64,000 nt of DNA from Tipula vernalis (taxonomy: Eukaryota > Arthropoda > Insecta > Diptera > Tipulidae), in the NCBI GenBank assembly GCA_958295665.1, contig OY282558.1, forward strand, positions 33,315,045 through 33,379,044, read 5' to 3'. Made by a program: the position numbers and the translations under genes. Positions 11,543 to 21,564 of the stretch are shown here, piece by piece. Every line of letters starts with the position of its first letter. Positions within the stretch are counted from its first letter, which is position 1. The notes under the pieces were generated by a model, which worked only from the letters and a program-made list of their open reading frames with translations, did not search any database and was not told the origin of the DNA.

Positions 11543-12940
11543 CTACTTCAAACAGTAGTATGACCGTTTTTGCTTTGCTTTTAGCTTGGCTAGCACAAAA
11601 AAACATACAGTTGTGCCATTAGGTAGGACTACAAAAATTGATTCGTATTCCTCTTTCCGTGGTTTATATTGATTTGATGGTTTTGGTTTCATGATTTCCA
11701 CGACTTTTGATGCATCATCGTATACATGAAGTTTTGTCAAAATTGATTTGGTTTTAACACGTTTTGGTGGGCACAAACTTAAACTATTCATATTTGGGAA
11801 ATATCTAGACTTTCCATAAGAATTAACAGAGCAATTTGGTACAGTTTTAAAAATTTGGCCAAGTTTTTTCTCCAAGCATGATTCGTTTGAAGAATGACTT
11901 TTACTGTTTGATTTAACATTGCAATAAGTTCCAATTTCATCGTGCATTATCTCTCTATTATTATGCCTCTCACTGGTTCTGGTTGAATTATTGCTTCGTT
12001 CATATGTTTCTGGTGCATATTTAACTGTTTTCTCCGTTTTCTTCGTCCCTTCTGAGTAATCCTCCGTTAAAGTTTCAGTCTTATTTTGGTGGGTTTCCTT
12101 AGGTTTAGCCTCTTGAGATTGAATTTCCTTCTTAGGTTTTTCCTCTTGTGGTGGTTGAATTTCCTTTGTAGGATAAGCGTCTTGTGATCGGATGACCTTG
12201 GATGGTTGTTTTTGTTCAATTTGAGGTGTCTCTTTTTTTACAGAAGGCCTTTGAGATTTTTGAGAAGGTTGCTTGCTTCCAATTGTTTTTTGGGATATTT
12301 TAGATGGCTCATATACAGTACTTTGGATTATTGTCTTTTTTTCACCCTTTCTAACTGATAAATTTTGGTCGGTTAAATTTTGAACCGGTAAATTTACGTC
12401 CGATAAATTTGATTCTGGTGTATTTGTATCAATCTTTGTTTTTCTCCTCAAAGTGTTTTCAGATTCAATTTTATTGTTGTTATTGTTATTTTCCATTTGA
12501 AAACCTTCCCCACTCACTTGAGTAGATTTCTCTAATTTTGTCACTTCATATTCTGTTTTTTTTGACACATTATCCGTTATAGTTGTTTGAGACGTCACAG
12601 TTGTTCCGGACGACTCGGTTTTCGCGGTTATCACGCTTGCTACGGTTCCCTCAGTTGTACCCGATGTACTCGTAATGCTTCCGTTTGGTTGTACTGATGA
12701 CGTTGAATATGTTAAACTCTTGCTTCGAGAATACAACTGCTTTAAACTGACACATTCATCGTTATACATTTGAATACAATTTTTCTTTAGAGCTGATAAA
12801 ATTTTATCAACCCCAGTTAAAATTGTTTCATCCGGTGAAGGTCCCATAAATATAAACCTAGGCAGGTTTTTAAAACCATCGGGCGTCGTAAGAGAACTCT
12901 TACAACTGTTTTGACCTGAATTACCATACATTTTTGACAT
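11543..12940 (-). CDS. Hypothetical 465-residue Ser/Thr/Lys-rich protein
   Basis: A long uninterrupted frame from ATG 12940. A second ATG two codons further in is an alternative start. Residues 24-55 look ordered and include the motif GPSPDE followed by a helix (DKILSALKK), similar to GPYPDE in the gene at 10007. Residues ~75-330 are low-complexity, rich in S, T, K, Q, E, with repeated SQK, PSK and TKE-like units, probably disordered. The C-terminal ~60 residues are again ordered (YESIFVVLPNGTTVCFFV, then a basic tail). No signal peptide, membrane helix or catalytic motif is seen, and I do not recognise the family. The uninterrupted length in such AT-rich DNA supports a real gene. Confidence 0.65.
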   Translation of the reverse strand: MSKMYGNSGQNSCKSSLTTPDGFKNLPRFIFMGPSPDETILTGVDKILSALKKNCIQMYNDECVSLKQLYSRSKSLTYSTSSVQPNGSITSTSGTTEGTVASVITAKTESSGTTVTSQTTITDNVSKKTEYEVTKLEKSTQVSGEGFQMENNNNNNKIESENTLRRKTKIDTNTPESNLSDVNLPVQNLTDQNLSVRKGEKKTIIQSTVYEPSKISQKTIGSKQPSQKSQRPSVKKETPQIEQKQPSKVIRSQDAYPTKEIQPPQEEKPKKEIQSQEAKPKETHQNKTETLTEDYSEGTKKTEKTVKYAPETYERSNNSTRTSERHNNREIMHDEIGTYCNVKSNSKSHSSNESCLEKKLGQIFKTVPNCSVNSYGKSRYFPNMNSLSLCPPKRVKTKSILTKLHVYDDASKVVEIMKPKPSNQYKPRKEEYESIFVVLPNGTTVCFFVLAKLKAKQKRSYYCLK

Positions 12941-13449
12941 TTACATTAATACTCAAATGCATAAATCAAATTAAAAAGGTAACAACAAACACTTAAATTT
13001 TGAGTGACACGACTAATAAATAAAAATGACAGTTCACTGAAATTATCCAAAAGTAAATGAATATTCGATTGGAAATTTTTTCGACAAAATTGTCATCGCG
13101 CACTAATGAGATATTCTTCCTACTTTTTCTACTTCGGAATATTCACAATATCACGGCTATTACATTTGTGACATGACAATAATCCAGGTTAGAATCACTG
13201 CATTATGAACTAAACAACCGTTTGTAGCCTTTTTTATCACAAAACTGAATTACTTTCAGGTTATTCCACAATAATTCTCAAAATCGTTCAATTCTCACTA
13301 TTCACGCTACATATGGCACTGTTAATCTTCACTCTAAAGCGTTCAACTTACTCCACGTTTTCTCTCATTTTCCGCTACGCTTAGCAAATAGTGAGAAATT
13401 TCCATTCGAAATTCTAAGTAGCAGCATTTTTTTTCTATATCCAACTTGA
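12941..13449. other. Upstream region of the 465-residue gene, no gene seen
   Basis: About 500 bp between the start of the minus-strand gene and the LINE. It should contain the promoter and 5' UTR. I see no TATA box I would defend. Confidence 0.4.
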
Positions 13450-15266
13450 GGAAACTGCAAAATCTCGAAAATGTGTTGTAACGCGTAAGATCCATTTTCT
13501 AGGTTTTATGGATATGAGATAGTTCGATAATATTTGATCCAGTATATCAACTGCACCGTGTAAGCTAACAACTTCGGGCTGAGGAATTTCTATATGCCGC
13601 TTGAGTTATAATGTCCCATCTCGTAGTCGAACATATCTCCTTTTCCAACAACATTTGACGCAATATGGCTCGGTTTATTGTTTAACTATTTCAAAACCAC
13701 TACATTTTGTTTGGCTTTTTGGAAAGGTGGTTTGCAGAATCGATTACCTGGTTTGTCGAGTGGATAGAGGAGTTAGATATAGCAGAGTCTCCAGTGGCCG
13801 AGTGAATGTGCCCCTCAGTGTACCACTAATCCACAAGAAGACTGTTCGCTCCGTCAATAGCTGTCGGTTAGCAGTAAGTTCCAGAGTAACCCACCAGACT
13901 GTTATCTCATACAAAAGACTGCATCTGACTACTGTGATATATAAGCCATTGTACTACAATGGAGATTTGTTTACCATTTTCGACATATAAAGTTTCCAAT
14001 TTAATTTCCTACCCAAAACGAGACGCAGAAATTTCGGTTCATTAATGAAGTCAAGCTGAACCCATTTAAAGTGGGAGGATTAATATGAGGAAGTTTATAT
14101 TTCCTAGAGAAGAGACCCAATTCGTTCTTGTGTGGGTTCATCACATTCAACCCAAAACCATTGGTCCTTATAGAAAGAATGTCCAAGGCATTTTGCATGA
14201 GTTCACTAAGGGTGCCAGGATATTTATCACAGACACGAATAGCAACATCATCCGCGAAGGCAAACACCTTGAAGCCACTCATCGCCCAGTTTTAGCAACA
14301 GGTCATTTATAACTAAATTCCAAATTAAGGGGACAGTACGCCACCCTGCAGTGTGTTCCTGCTTAAAAATCTTCTTGTGGAGGATTCTACGAAGCTGGCA
14401 CTCTCAGATTTGAAAGTTATAGTCCCCGGAAGTAAGTTATTAAAAGCCTACTCTAATATGAGCTTCTATTTGTCTTTCCAGTGTTTTAAAGAAGGAGGAA
14501 GATAAGCTAATCGGTATATGGTCCTTGGGACCGCAGTGTGAGCGTTGGAATATGACATATTTCTAGGCTGCCTTTAAAAATTACCTCAAACCATGAAATG
14601 GTTAGGTCCGTAGTCTATTGAATATCCGCAGCCGCAGGGATAATACCATCAGGTCCTGGCAACTTATATGGTTTAAAACTATTTATCGCCCACATAATCT
14701 TTCTTCTGTTAATAATTTGATCTTCGAGGCTACTTGCCCTATTACCATAGTTCACAGGGATTCGGAACAACCTGGAAAGTGAGTCTCCAGTAGAAGTTAC
14801 AACGATTCCGCACTATTAGTGGTTCATATCCCATCTGGCCGTTGAAGATAACTTGGGATGGGAAGGCCAGTGGACAGTATCTTGCTTAACCTTGATATCT
14901 CCTAAGTGTTCTGGATTTTGCCGCTGTATAGTCCCCAACTGTTCTTGCCACTCCTTAATTCATATTTGTAAGTTTTGAGGACTTCCTTATAGGAGTCCAG
15001 TCTACAGCGGCTCTTGTTTTCCTTGCTTTTTCAAAGAGTCTTTTGCATTTTTAACGAGTTTTTTAATCTTCTGGAACCACCAAGGTGGTCGGGATTTACC
15101 CCTAGGCCTGCTAAGAACCTTCTTCTTGCGTAGTTTTTGGAGGTATTGACACCAGAACTGGTAGTGAATTACCCAGAATAGTTCTAAAGGTATCCCAGTC
15201 GGTTTTCCTCCTATTCCTGTAGATTGGACTTTTAGGAAGTGCTATGTTCATTTCGAACTGAAAATA

Positions 15267-17833
15267 TGTTAGGTTCGGTTAGGTTGGAGTGGCTGCTTAG
15301 GCACACTTAGACCGATGACGGTCCATTGTGATACCATAGAATATATCCCCTTTACCTCTCTTGGAACTATTTCGAGCTACTTATGTAGTGTAAAGGAAGT
15401 GAACCAACGTCTCTTCCTCCTCTTCGTCCAAGCAGCTTCTGCAGAAGTCATTTGCCTCCAGACCCAGCCTTCTTGCATGTTCTCCAAAAAGGCAGTGTCC
15501 CGTAAGAATTCCTACGACCGTTCTTAATTCACGTCTGCGTAGGGATATTAATACCCTAGTGCGCTCCAAGTCCAGCTTTGCCAAACTTGTCTTGCAAATC
15601 TACAGGTGAGGGTGTTAGACCATCTTTCCCCCGCTGAGGATAGCGCCTGCTTCCCAAGTGCTGTGATAGGCCTCCTCAGACTTACCCTTTCCGGTTGCAG
15701 CTGGATAGTCGTACCATGCCTAGCAAGTTCATCCGCCCTGCAGTTCGCCATGACGCCCGAGTGACCTGGGACCCAGATTACCTGTATATTGAAATGCTCA
15801 CACATCTCATTTAGAGATGAGTGACAACTCAACGCCACCCGTGACGCCAAAGACACCGATTCTAACGACCGGATCGCCGCTTGACTGTCCACATAGATTG
15901 CGATATCATCTGAGGATACCACATTATGCTTCAACCACGTCATGACCTCCTCAATCGCTATGACTTCAGCTTGGTATACGCTGCAGTAATCAGGGAGACG
16001 AATAGAAATGTTTACATTTAATTTGTCACAGAATACTCTAGCTCCCACTTTGCCGTCTAGCTTGGAGCCATCTGTGAAGAATTGCAACGCTTCGGTTTCC
16101 GATTACGGTCTATCCCTCCAGGATTCCCTTGGAGGGAAGTAGGTCTTAAATCGCTTCTCGAAGCGTAGAGTAGGTTTAATGTAGTCAAGATTCGCCAACT
16201 CATCCTTCAACGATCTAACGATAGTAGAGTGTCCTGTACTAAGACACCTTCACTGAGAGGCGGCTGCAAGTCGTTTGCCAAAAATGTCGACCGGAAGAAG
16301 GTGCAACATAACCTCTAAGGCACTTGTCGGTGTCGACCTCAATGGGCTGCTAACCCTCTCAATCCAACTTTTATAAGTTACCTTTTCCAGAGCTGGCCAC
16401 CAAACACCCACTCCGTACTTGAATACAGGTCTCACTACAGCGGTGTAGAGCCAGTGTACCAGCTCCAGTTTCAGACCCCATCTAGGACCAATGGCGTTCC
16501 TACAGGAGTACAAAGCTATAGTAGCTTTGTTTATTCTCTCCAACATATTGGGCATTCAACTAAGCTTACTGTCTAAGATAATGCCCAGATATCTAGCTCT
16601 ATCAGTAAAAGCAAGTCTCGTGCCATTTAAGGTAGGAGGGACAACTACCGGGATTTTGCATTTCTTAGTGAAGAGTACCAATTCTGTCTTGGACGGGTTA
16701 ATATCAAGTCCACATTTGCCAGCCCATTTCGTAACGATGGTAAGCGCATTCTGCATTACGTCTACAATCGTGCCCAGGAATTTCCCGGTAACAGTTAAAG
16801 CTACGTCGTCTGCGTAAGCGATAACTTCAATACCCTCTCTCTCCAATTCTAGTAGTAACCCGTTTACCATTATGTTCTATAGAAGAAGGAACAGAACCCT
16901 CCCTCCCCCCCTCCCTGCGGGGATCCCCTAGTAACTCGCCTGTAGATAGTGGAGTCCCCCAACTTCGAGCTAACAATCCTGCTTCCCAGCATAAAATTGA
17001 TTAACCTTCTCAGAGGAACTTCCACCTCCAAAAATGACAATCCCTCCTTGATTGCCTTAGCTTTCACATTATTAAAGGCGCCCTCTATATCTAGGAAGGC
17101 CTCCAAACAGAATTCCTTCGAATTAATCGATTTCTCAATCGTACACACCAAGGCGTGCAGAGCAGTGTCCACAGATCTACCCTTTGTGTAAGCATGCTGA
17201 GACGGTGCCCACTTCCTGGCACCTATTTTATCTCTAATGTATACGTCCAGCAGCCTTTCTAAGGTTTCCAAAAAAAAGGATGATAGAGTTATTGGTCTTA
17301 GGTCCTTAGGATAGACATGTGAGCTTTTCCCCGCTTTCGGTATAAACACCATATTGACCTCCGTCCAGTACCTAGGAATACAGCCCAGCTTTAAACACCC
17401 TTTGAATATAGTTTCCAGGTAAGGAAGAATAATTATTGAGTTGTTTTAAAGTTCCGCTGGTATAATTTGATCCAGACCAGCCGATTTAAATGGTTTAAAA
17501 CCCCTCAGTGCCAATATGATCAGTTTCCTGGTTACGATATCCTCTGTGAACACTGACAGTGATTCCTGATGATTGCTAAGCACCAAGAGGTCTTCAAAGC
17601 TCCCTGGGAAGTGTGTCTCTAAGAGAAGCTCCAGAGATTCTCCACTAGAAGCTGTCCAAGATCCGTCCGGTTTTATCAAAATACTGGGACTAGCTGTACT
17701 TTTGGAAAGAATCTTCCTAAGGCGGGAGGTTTCGGATACCTCTTCCATTTTATCACAGAAGATTCTCCAAGACCTCCTTTGTGCCTTTCATAGTTCTTTC
17801 TTATAATTTCCGAGTTTCTCCTTATAGGAGTCA
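15267..17833 (-). mobile_element. Non-LTR retrotransposon copy A (I/LOA-like), 5'-truncated, nested in copy B
   Basis: The insertion is flanked by an exact 11-bp direct repeat AACTGAAAATA (15256-15266 and 17834-17844), the usual outcome of target-primed reverse transcription. Its 3' end (low coordinate) has a TTAGGTT-like terminal sequence and a 3' UTR segment that I recognise as common in insect LINEs of this type. The 5' end is truncated in the linker before RT, so endonuclease and ORF1 are missing. It is clearly younger than copy B, since long open frames survive. Confidence 0.85.
15381..17748 (-). pseudogene. RT-RNase H polyprotein fragment of LINE copy A
   Basis: Order on the minus strand: pre-RT linker (17446-17748, ending FKPFKSAGLDQIIPAEL); RT fingers (16870-17352) with QHAYTKGRSVDTALH and AFLDIEGAF holding the first catalytic aspartate; RT palm (16556-16870) with AYADDV near 16805-16820; thumb (16250-16555); RNase H (15548-16087) with TDGSK, a glutamate in AEVIAIEE and VDSQAA as the acidic catalytic set plus a WVPGHSG motif; and a C-terminal Cys/His-like end (CRSCLDEEEEETLVHFL, 15381-15440). 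Frames are broken between these blocks and a low-complexity CCCTCC stretch near 16900 marks one frameshift. The RNase H after RT places it with I/LOA-type rather than typical R1 or CR1 elements. Confidence 0.85.
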
Positions 17834-17977
17834 AACTGAAAATAACAATGTTCAGAAAAGGAGTGGTCTTCCGAGAGCTTCCAATTTAATAGGCTATTCA
17901 ACAAAAAGTTTCAGACAAGTATAATATCAAATACATTCTTAGTTATAAAAGACGGCTTATTGCCTATGTTACATATA

Positions 17978-18103
17978 CAGTGAAATTCACTTATAACGAC
18001 ATTGAGAATCCGTTGTTATAACCGAATGTCGTAATATCTGGATTTTAGCTATACAAATAACAATACAAAATTATAAGCGAAATGTCGTTATATCCAAGGG
18101 CGT
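17978..18103. mobile_element. Short MITE with TATAACGACAT inverted repeats (pogo/Tc1-like)
   Basis: About 125 bp starting CAGTGAAATTCACTTATAAC and ending with an inverted counterpart (AATGTCGTTATATCC). It interrupts the endonuclease reading frame of LINE copy B between the IISTNL-like and CNIGNKPSF segments, which supports an insertion. The CAGTG start and TATAACG core resemble pogo/Tigger-type ends. No clear TA duplication. Confidence 0.55.
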
Positions 18104-18824
18104 ACGAAGGTTAGTACTTATAATGTAATCAAGGAGTAACTCTATTGTGTGTTGAAAATTTGCATCACTCTCCAGGATGACTCCAATCTTGCTCTAATGA
18201 GCCCCCTCATTAGCTTGCCTAGATTGGTTGGTGGAAGGATCACTTCATCGTATGCTGGGTAAGCTGACATTAGACCTCAATACTAACCACTGGTACATCT
18301 CCATTGCTGAAATTTGATAACAGAAAACAACTTATATCATTTTTATAGAACAGATTGTTGTTATAATATAAGGTTCTTGGATCAAGACGATATCTGTCCC
18401 TTCTTTTCCAATTTTTAAAAGGAGATCTGCGGCTCTTGGCCTACAGGGGCTGTCTTCCCTAGCTATAACAACAAGGTTGGCTCCGGACCTACCTCGCTAA
18501 GTCCCTCAACTGCTTTCCTATATAGCAGCAGAGATCTCTGATCTGCATATGCAATCAGTTTCACCTGGTTCCTGTGTCAGCCCCAGTTGGTGATGGCTAT
18601 GGCCCCTTCCACCTTCCCCCAGTTGGCGGGCGTGATACTGCCAGCTGATTATTGAGGACCTCATTAAAAGGCCTCATAGCGGTAGCGAGTAGCTTCATTC
18701 TCTTAGTTACTTAGGACTTTCCTTCTGAGATCTGATTCTTTTAAGCTGTGAGCTAACTGAAGGGCCTTCCGCCTTTGGTTCGGTAACTTTTTTGCCCACG
18801 CAAGCGTGGCTTTGCCCGTCCTGT

Positions 18825-19088
18825 CTACTGGCGATATGTTGTTAATTTTATCCAGGGCACCCCAGGCCTTCTTCCTAGTAGCATAGCTTCATTCGTGCTT
18901 TGGTTTCGCTTTATTTTAGTATGCTCAGGTTTGGTGACCCGAGTGGAGGGACTAGCCTCGCTAGAGCTTGTGTCCCATTGTTTAGTTGCAGACTTAGAGG
19001 GAAACCTAAAGAGCCGGGTCTCCTTGTCTAAATTTTGTTGTTGTTTTTTGTTTTGATGATTCATTTTTAGTTCCACGAGTAGCGGCAC
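18825..19088 (-). pseudogene. ORF1-like fragment of LINE copy B
   Basis: An 87-residue basic, Ser/Thr/Gln-rich frame (MNHQNKKQQQNLDKETRLF near its start) sits where ORF1 is expected, upstream of the endonuclease. Further frames down to about 18440 look like its continuation. No zinc knuckle survives. Assignment rests mainly on position. Confidence 0.5.
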
Positions 19089-19387
19089 GGTACGAACAAC
19101 ACTTTAAGCCAGCCCAGCGATTTGTTTAAGGTTTATTCCATTAGCACCGTATTTTGACCTAGAAGCCAATAAATCAGAAATCTAGTTACCAGCGTTCACC
19201 GCATGGAGGTAACACGAATACTTGTGGAAGCTACAAGTTACGGAGCTGACATCAAGGGCCAAATTGAATCTCCCGAGAAACTTCACACCTGACCAAATAT
19301 GTTAAATAGTATTACAAATTTTTAATATTACCTTAAACCATTTTATTGAATTTGTCTTTACCAAAATTCTTGCGAAAATGTGATTGT

Positions 19388-19866
19388 CGCTTAGATCCGA
19401 ATGTAGAAAGTTTAAATATCTCGTTTAGAAGTTTATCCATCAATAGCATTTTCAAATTCAGGCTGATTAGGAATGAACTGGTTATTTATTAACCGATTAT
19501 GATGAAATTCGATTTGTACGATGGAAATGGTATTGTAAAAGGATTATTACATGAAGTTCTGGAAAATGGTCAATTAGGAAGGAACTTTGTGATTTCTTTA
19601 CCGATTATGATGAAATTCTGCAAGCATGACGGAAATTGGGTTCTAAAATGATTTTTATACGAATTTCTGAAAGAACTCGGTTGCTTTTTTGCCGATTTCA
19701 TCACAATCGGTTTAGGAACAACTGAGTTTCTTAGTGCCATTTTAATGGTACAAAGGTTAATAAGCAGCCAAGTTCCTTCCTAGTTGGCCTAAATTTGACT
19801 TGAAATGCTTATATGGCAAAAATTCTATACGAGATATTCAAATTGTCTGCATTCGGATCTAAGAGA
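19388..19866. repeat. Foldback element FB1
   Basis: The left arm starts TTAGATCCGAATG (about 19390) and carries AAATATCTCGT and ACCGATTATGATGAAATT. The right arm (about 19740-19866) is its inverted copy, ending CATTCGGATCTAA. Arms are roughly 75% alike by eye over more than 100 bp. No coding capacity. Confidence 0.75.
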
Positions 19867-19974
19867 TAATCGGAAATAAGAGATAAGTCAACCCATAATT
19901 AGTCTCTTAAAATAAAATAAATAAATTTAAAACTGAGAAATCCCATAGAGAGATCGGGATCACGTTTGAGAAAC

Positions 19975-20680
19975 TTTAATGCAGACAATTTAAATATCTC
20001 GTAAAAAAGTTTTAGCATTTCAAGACAAATTCAGACCGATTAGGAAGGAACTTTACTATTTCTTAACCGATTATGGTGAAATTGTACATTCACGATGGAA
20101 ATGTTTTTCTAAAATGATTTTTAGATGATTTTCTGAAGCAGGGCTAATTAGAAAGGAACTTGGCTAATTTTTGTGATATTTAGAAAAAGTTCTGGAATAT
20201 GGCCAATTAGGAAGAAACTCGAGATTGTTTCTAAACCGAATTTGATGAAATTCGGTAAATGCGATAAAGCAGTAAAGAAACAGACGATTTCTTTCCTAAT
20301 TGCCCTTATTTCAGAACTTCATATACAAATTATTTTAGAGCATCATTTCGTCGTCCTTGCAGAATTTCATCATAATCGGTTAACAACCGGCCAAGTCCTT
20401 CCTAATTAGCCATAGAATCCCATTTCCATGAAATCACCATGATGACCTAATTGGCCATTTTCCATAATTGGCTATATTCCAGAACTCGATCTAAAACTCA
20501 TTATAGAACCCCACTTCCATCATGTATCCTGAAATTTCATCATAATCTGTAAAGAGCATCATAATTGATTCATAAATAAGCAGTTCAAATCTAATTGGCT
20601 TGAATTTGGCATTTTCAAGTCTTTGATGGATAAACTTCTATACGGGATATTTAAACTTCCTATATTCGAATCTAAAGGAT
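19975..20680. repeat. Foldback element FB2, related to FB1
   Basis: A second palindromic unit. Left arm 19980-20100 (TTTAAATATCTCGTAAAAAAG, AAATTCAGACCGATTAGGAAG pieces) is inverted at 20590-20675. Between them are several more direct and inverted copies of the GGAAGGAACTT and CGATTATGATGAAATT modules. It is a sister of FB1, separated from it by ~110 bp. Confidence 0.72.
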
Positions 20681-20858
20681 TTCACGGTCACATTTTGGAG
20701 ATAAAAACAGGATTCTCTAAGTGGGTAGGTGAAATGCACATGAAAGCCAAAAGAAGATTTTGCTAGAAGATCAGGAGAATTATATAAGACAAGGATATTT
20801 AAAAAAAAAAGGCGTGTGGCCATCTCCAACAAGCGCAATATTAAACAATTTGTACAAA

Positions 20859-20878
20859 AACCAACTACTCTAACTGTG
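20859..20878. repeat. Left 20-bp target-site duplication of retroposon insertion 1
   Basis: AACCAACTACTCTAACTGTG, identical to 26483-26502. It abuts a (TGAT)n run, the tail of the inserted minus-strand element. Confidence 0.92.
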
Positions 20879-21564
20879 ATTGATTGATTGATTGATTGAT
20901 TGATTGCGATGTACGATCAAGCATTAAGCAAGTCTCCCGTATTATAAATGCGAATACCACACCACTATACCCATGTTGCAACACGACACCATAACTCTCC
21001 CTTACCAAGGAAATACTCAGCTTATTTTTTTTTTTTTTTCATGAAGCCAACATAGTAATATTTCACCCCGTAAAGGAAGGCGCCACATCGATAACCACAT
21101 AAGTCTAAATAGTTGTGATATTCGCCCCTGGCCAGGCCGCCGGTCGTACACCTGTTTACATATAACAAGATCGAGGGGATGGGAAAGGAATGTTAGCAAC
21201 AAAGACTCAACCCGGTTCCAGACACCTAAGTAGTTGATAGTTAGTAAATTTGTTAGTAATATACTTTTAGTAATTTATTTAGCACAAGACAAAAATACAA
21301 TTTAAAGTTCATATACTGCTCCAACCTGTAAGAAGACACAATGACAACACAAATTTCCTGGTGCCGCAAACTCTTCTTTCTGAAAAGCCTGTAAACAACT
21401 ATTATTATTCCCTCCACCACCATTTTTTCCATTGTGAGGGGAGCGAGATTTTGTTCCATCATCATGTTCCCATGCGGTCACCCAAATTTGTACTAACTGT
21501 AGGTAGTGTTTCTTGACGTTGTTGTTGAAATCGTTGCGTCTCTGCTGTCCCTGCAACTCGCCCC

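Larger units (their letters stand above)
13600..18440 (-). pseudogene. ORF2 (endonuclease-RT) remains of LINE copy B
   Basis: This is a decayed endonuclease plus reverse transcriptase. Endonuclease pieces: the N-terminal QEP motif near 18370, a DAN-type catalytic stretch near 18165 (SDANFQHT, with an apparent internal deletion), and the C-terminal SFSEH near 17870. RT pieces: PGPDG near 14660, the second catalytic motif as FADDVAIRV near 14260, and thumb residues (ITVWWV, then a basic LP.L region) between 13600 and 13960. The open frame at 13601-13990 on the other strand is a shadow of this. Two foreign insertions (15267-17833 and about 17978-18103) interrupt it. No RNase H remains were convincing for this copy. 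Confidence 0.7.
13450..19290 (-). mobile_element. Non-LTR retrotransposon copy B (I/LOA-like), near full length, decayed
   Basis: Reading the minus strand from about 19290 down gives a 5' leader, an ORF1-like frame (18825-19088), an endonuclease domain beginning near 18420 (DLLLKIGKEGTDIVLIQEP), a linker and reverse transcriptase. The chain is interrupted at 17834/15266 by copy A. Reading across after removing copy A restores the endonuclease C terminus (SFSEHCYF then QFEMNIALPKSP), which proves the nesting. The RT fingers/palm read FKPYKLPGPDGIIPAA near 14660 and FADDV near 14260; the thumb continues to about 13500. Stops and frameshifts are dense throughout. The outer ends are approximate; no tail or TSD was found. 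Confidence 0.75.

Noticed and set aside
13601..13990. 129-codon open frame on the plus strand
   Set aside because: It is antisense to the RT thumb of LINE copy B, whose minus-strand translation (e.g. ITVWWV) fits the family.
16491..17806. Plus-strand open frames at 16491-16817, 16949-17191 and 17573-17806
   Set aside because: Shadows of the LINE copy A pol gene on the other strand.
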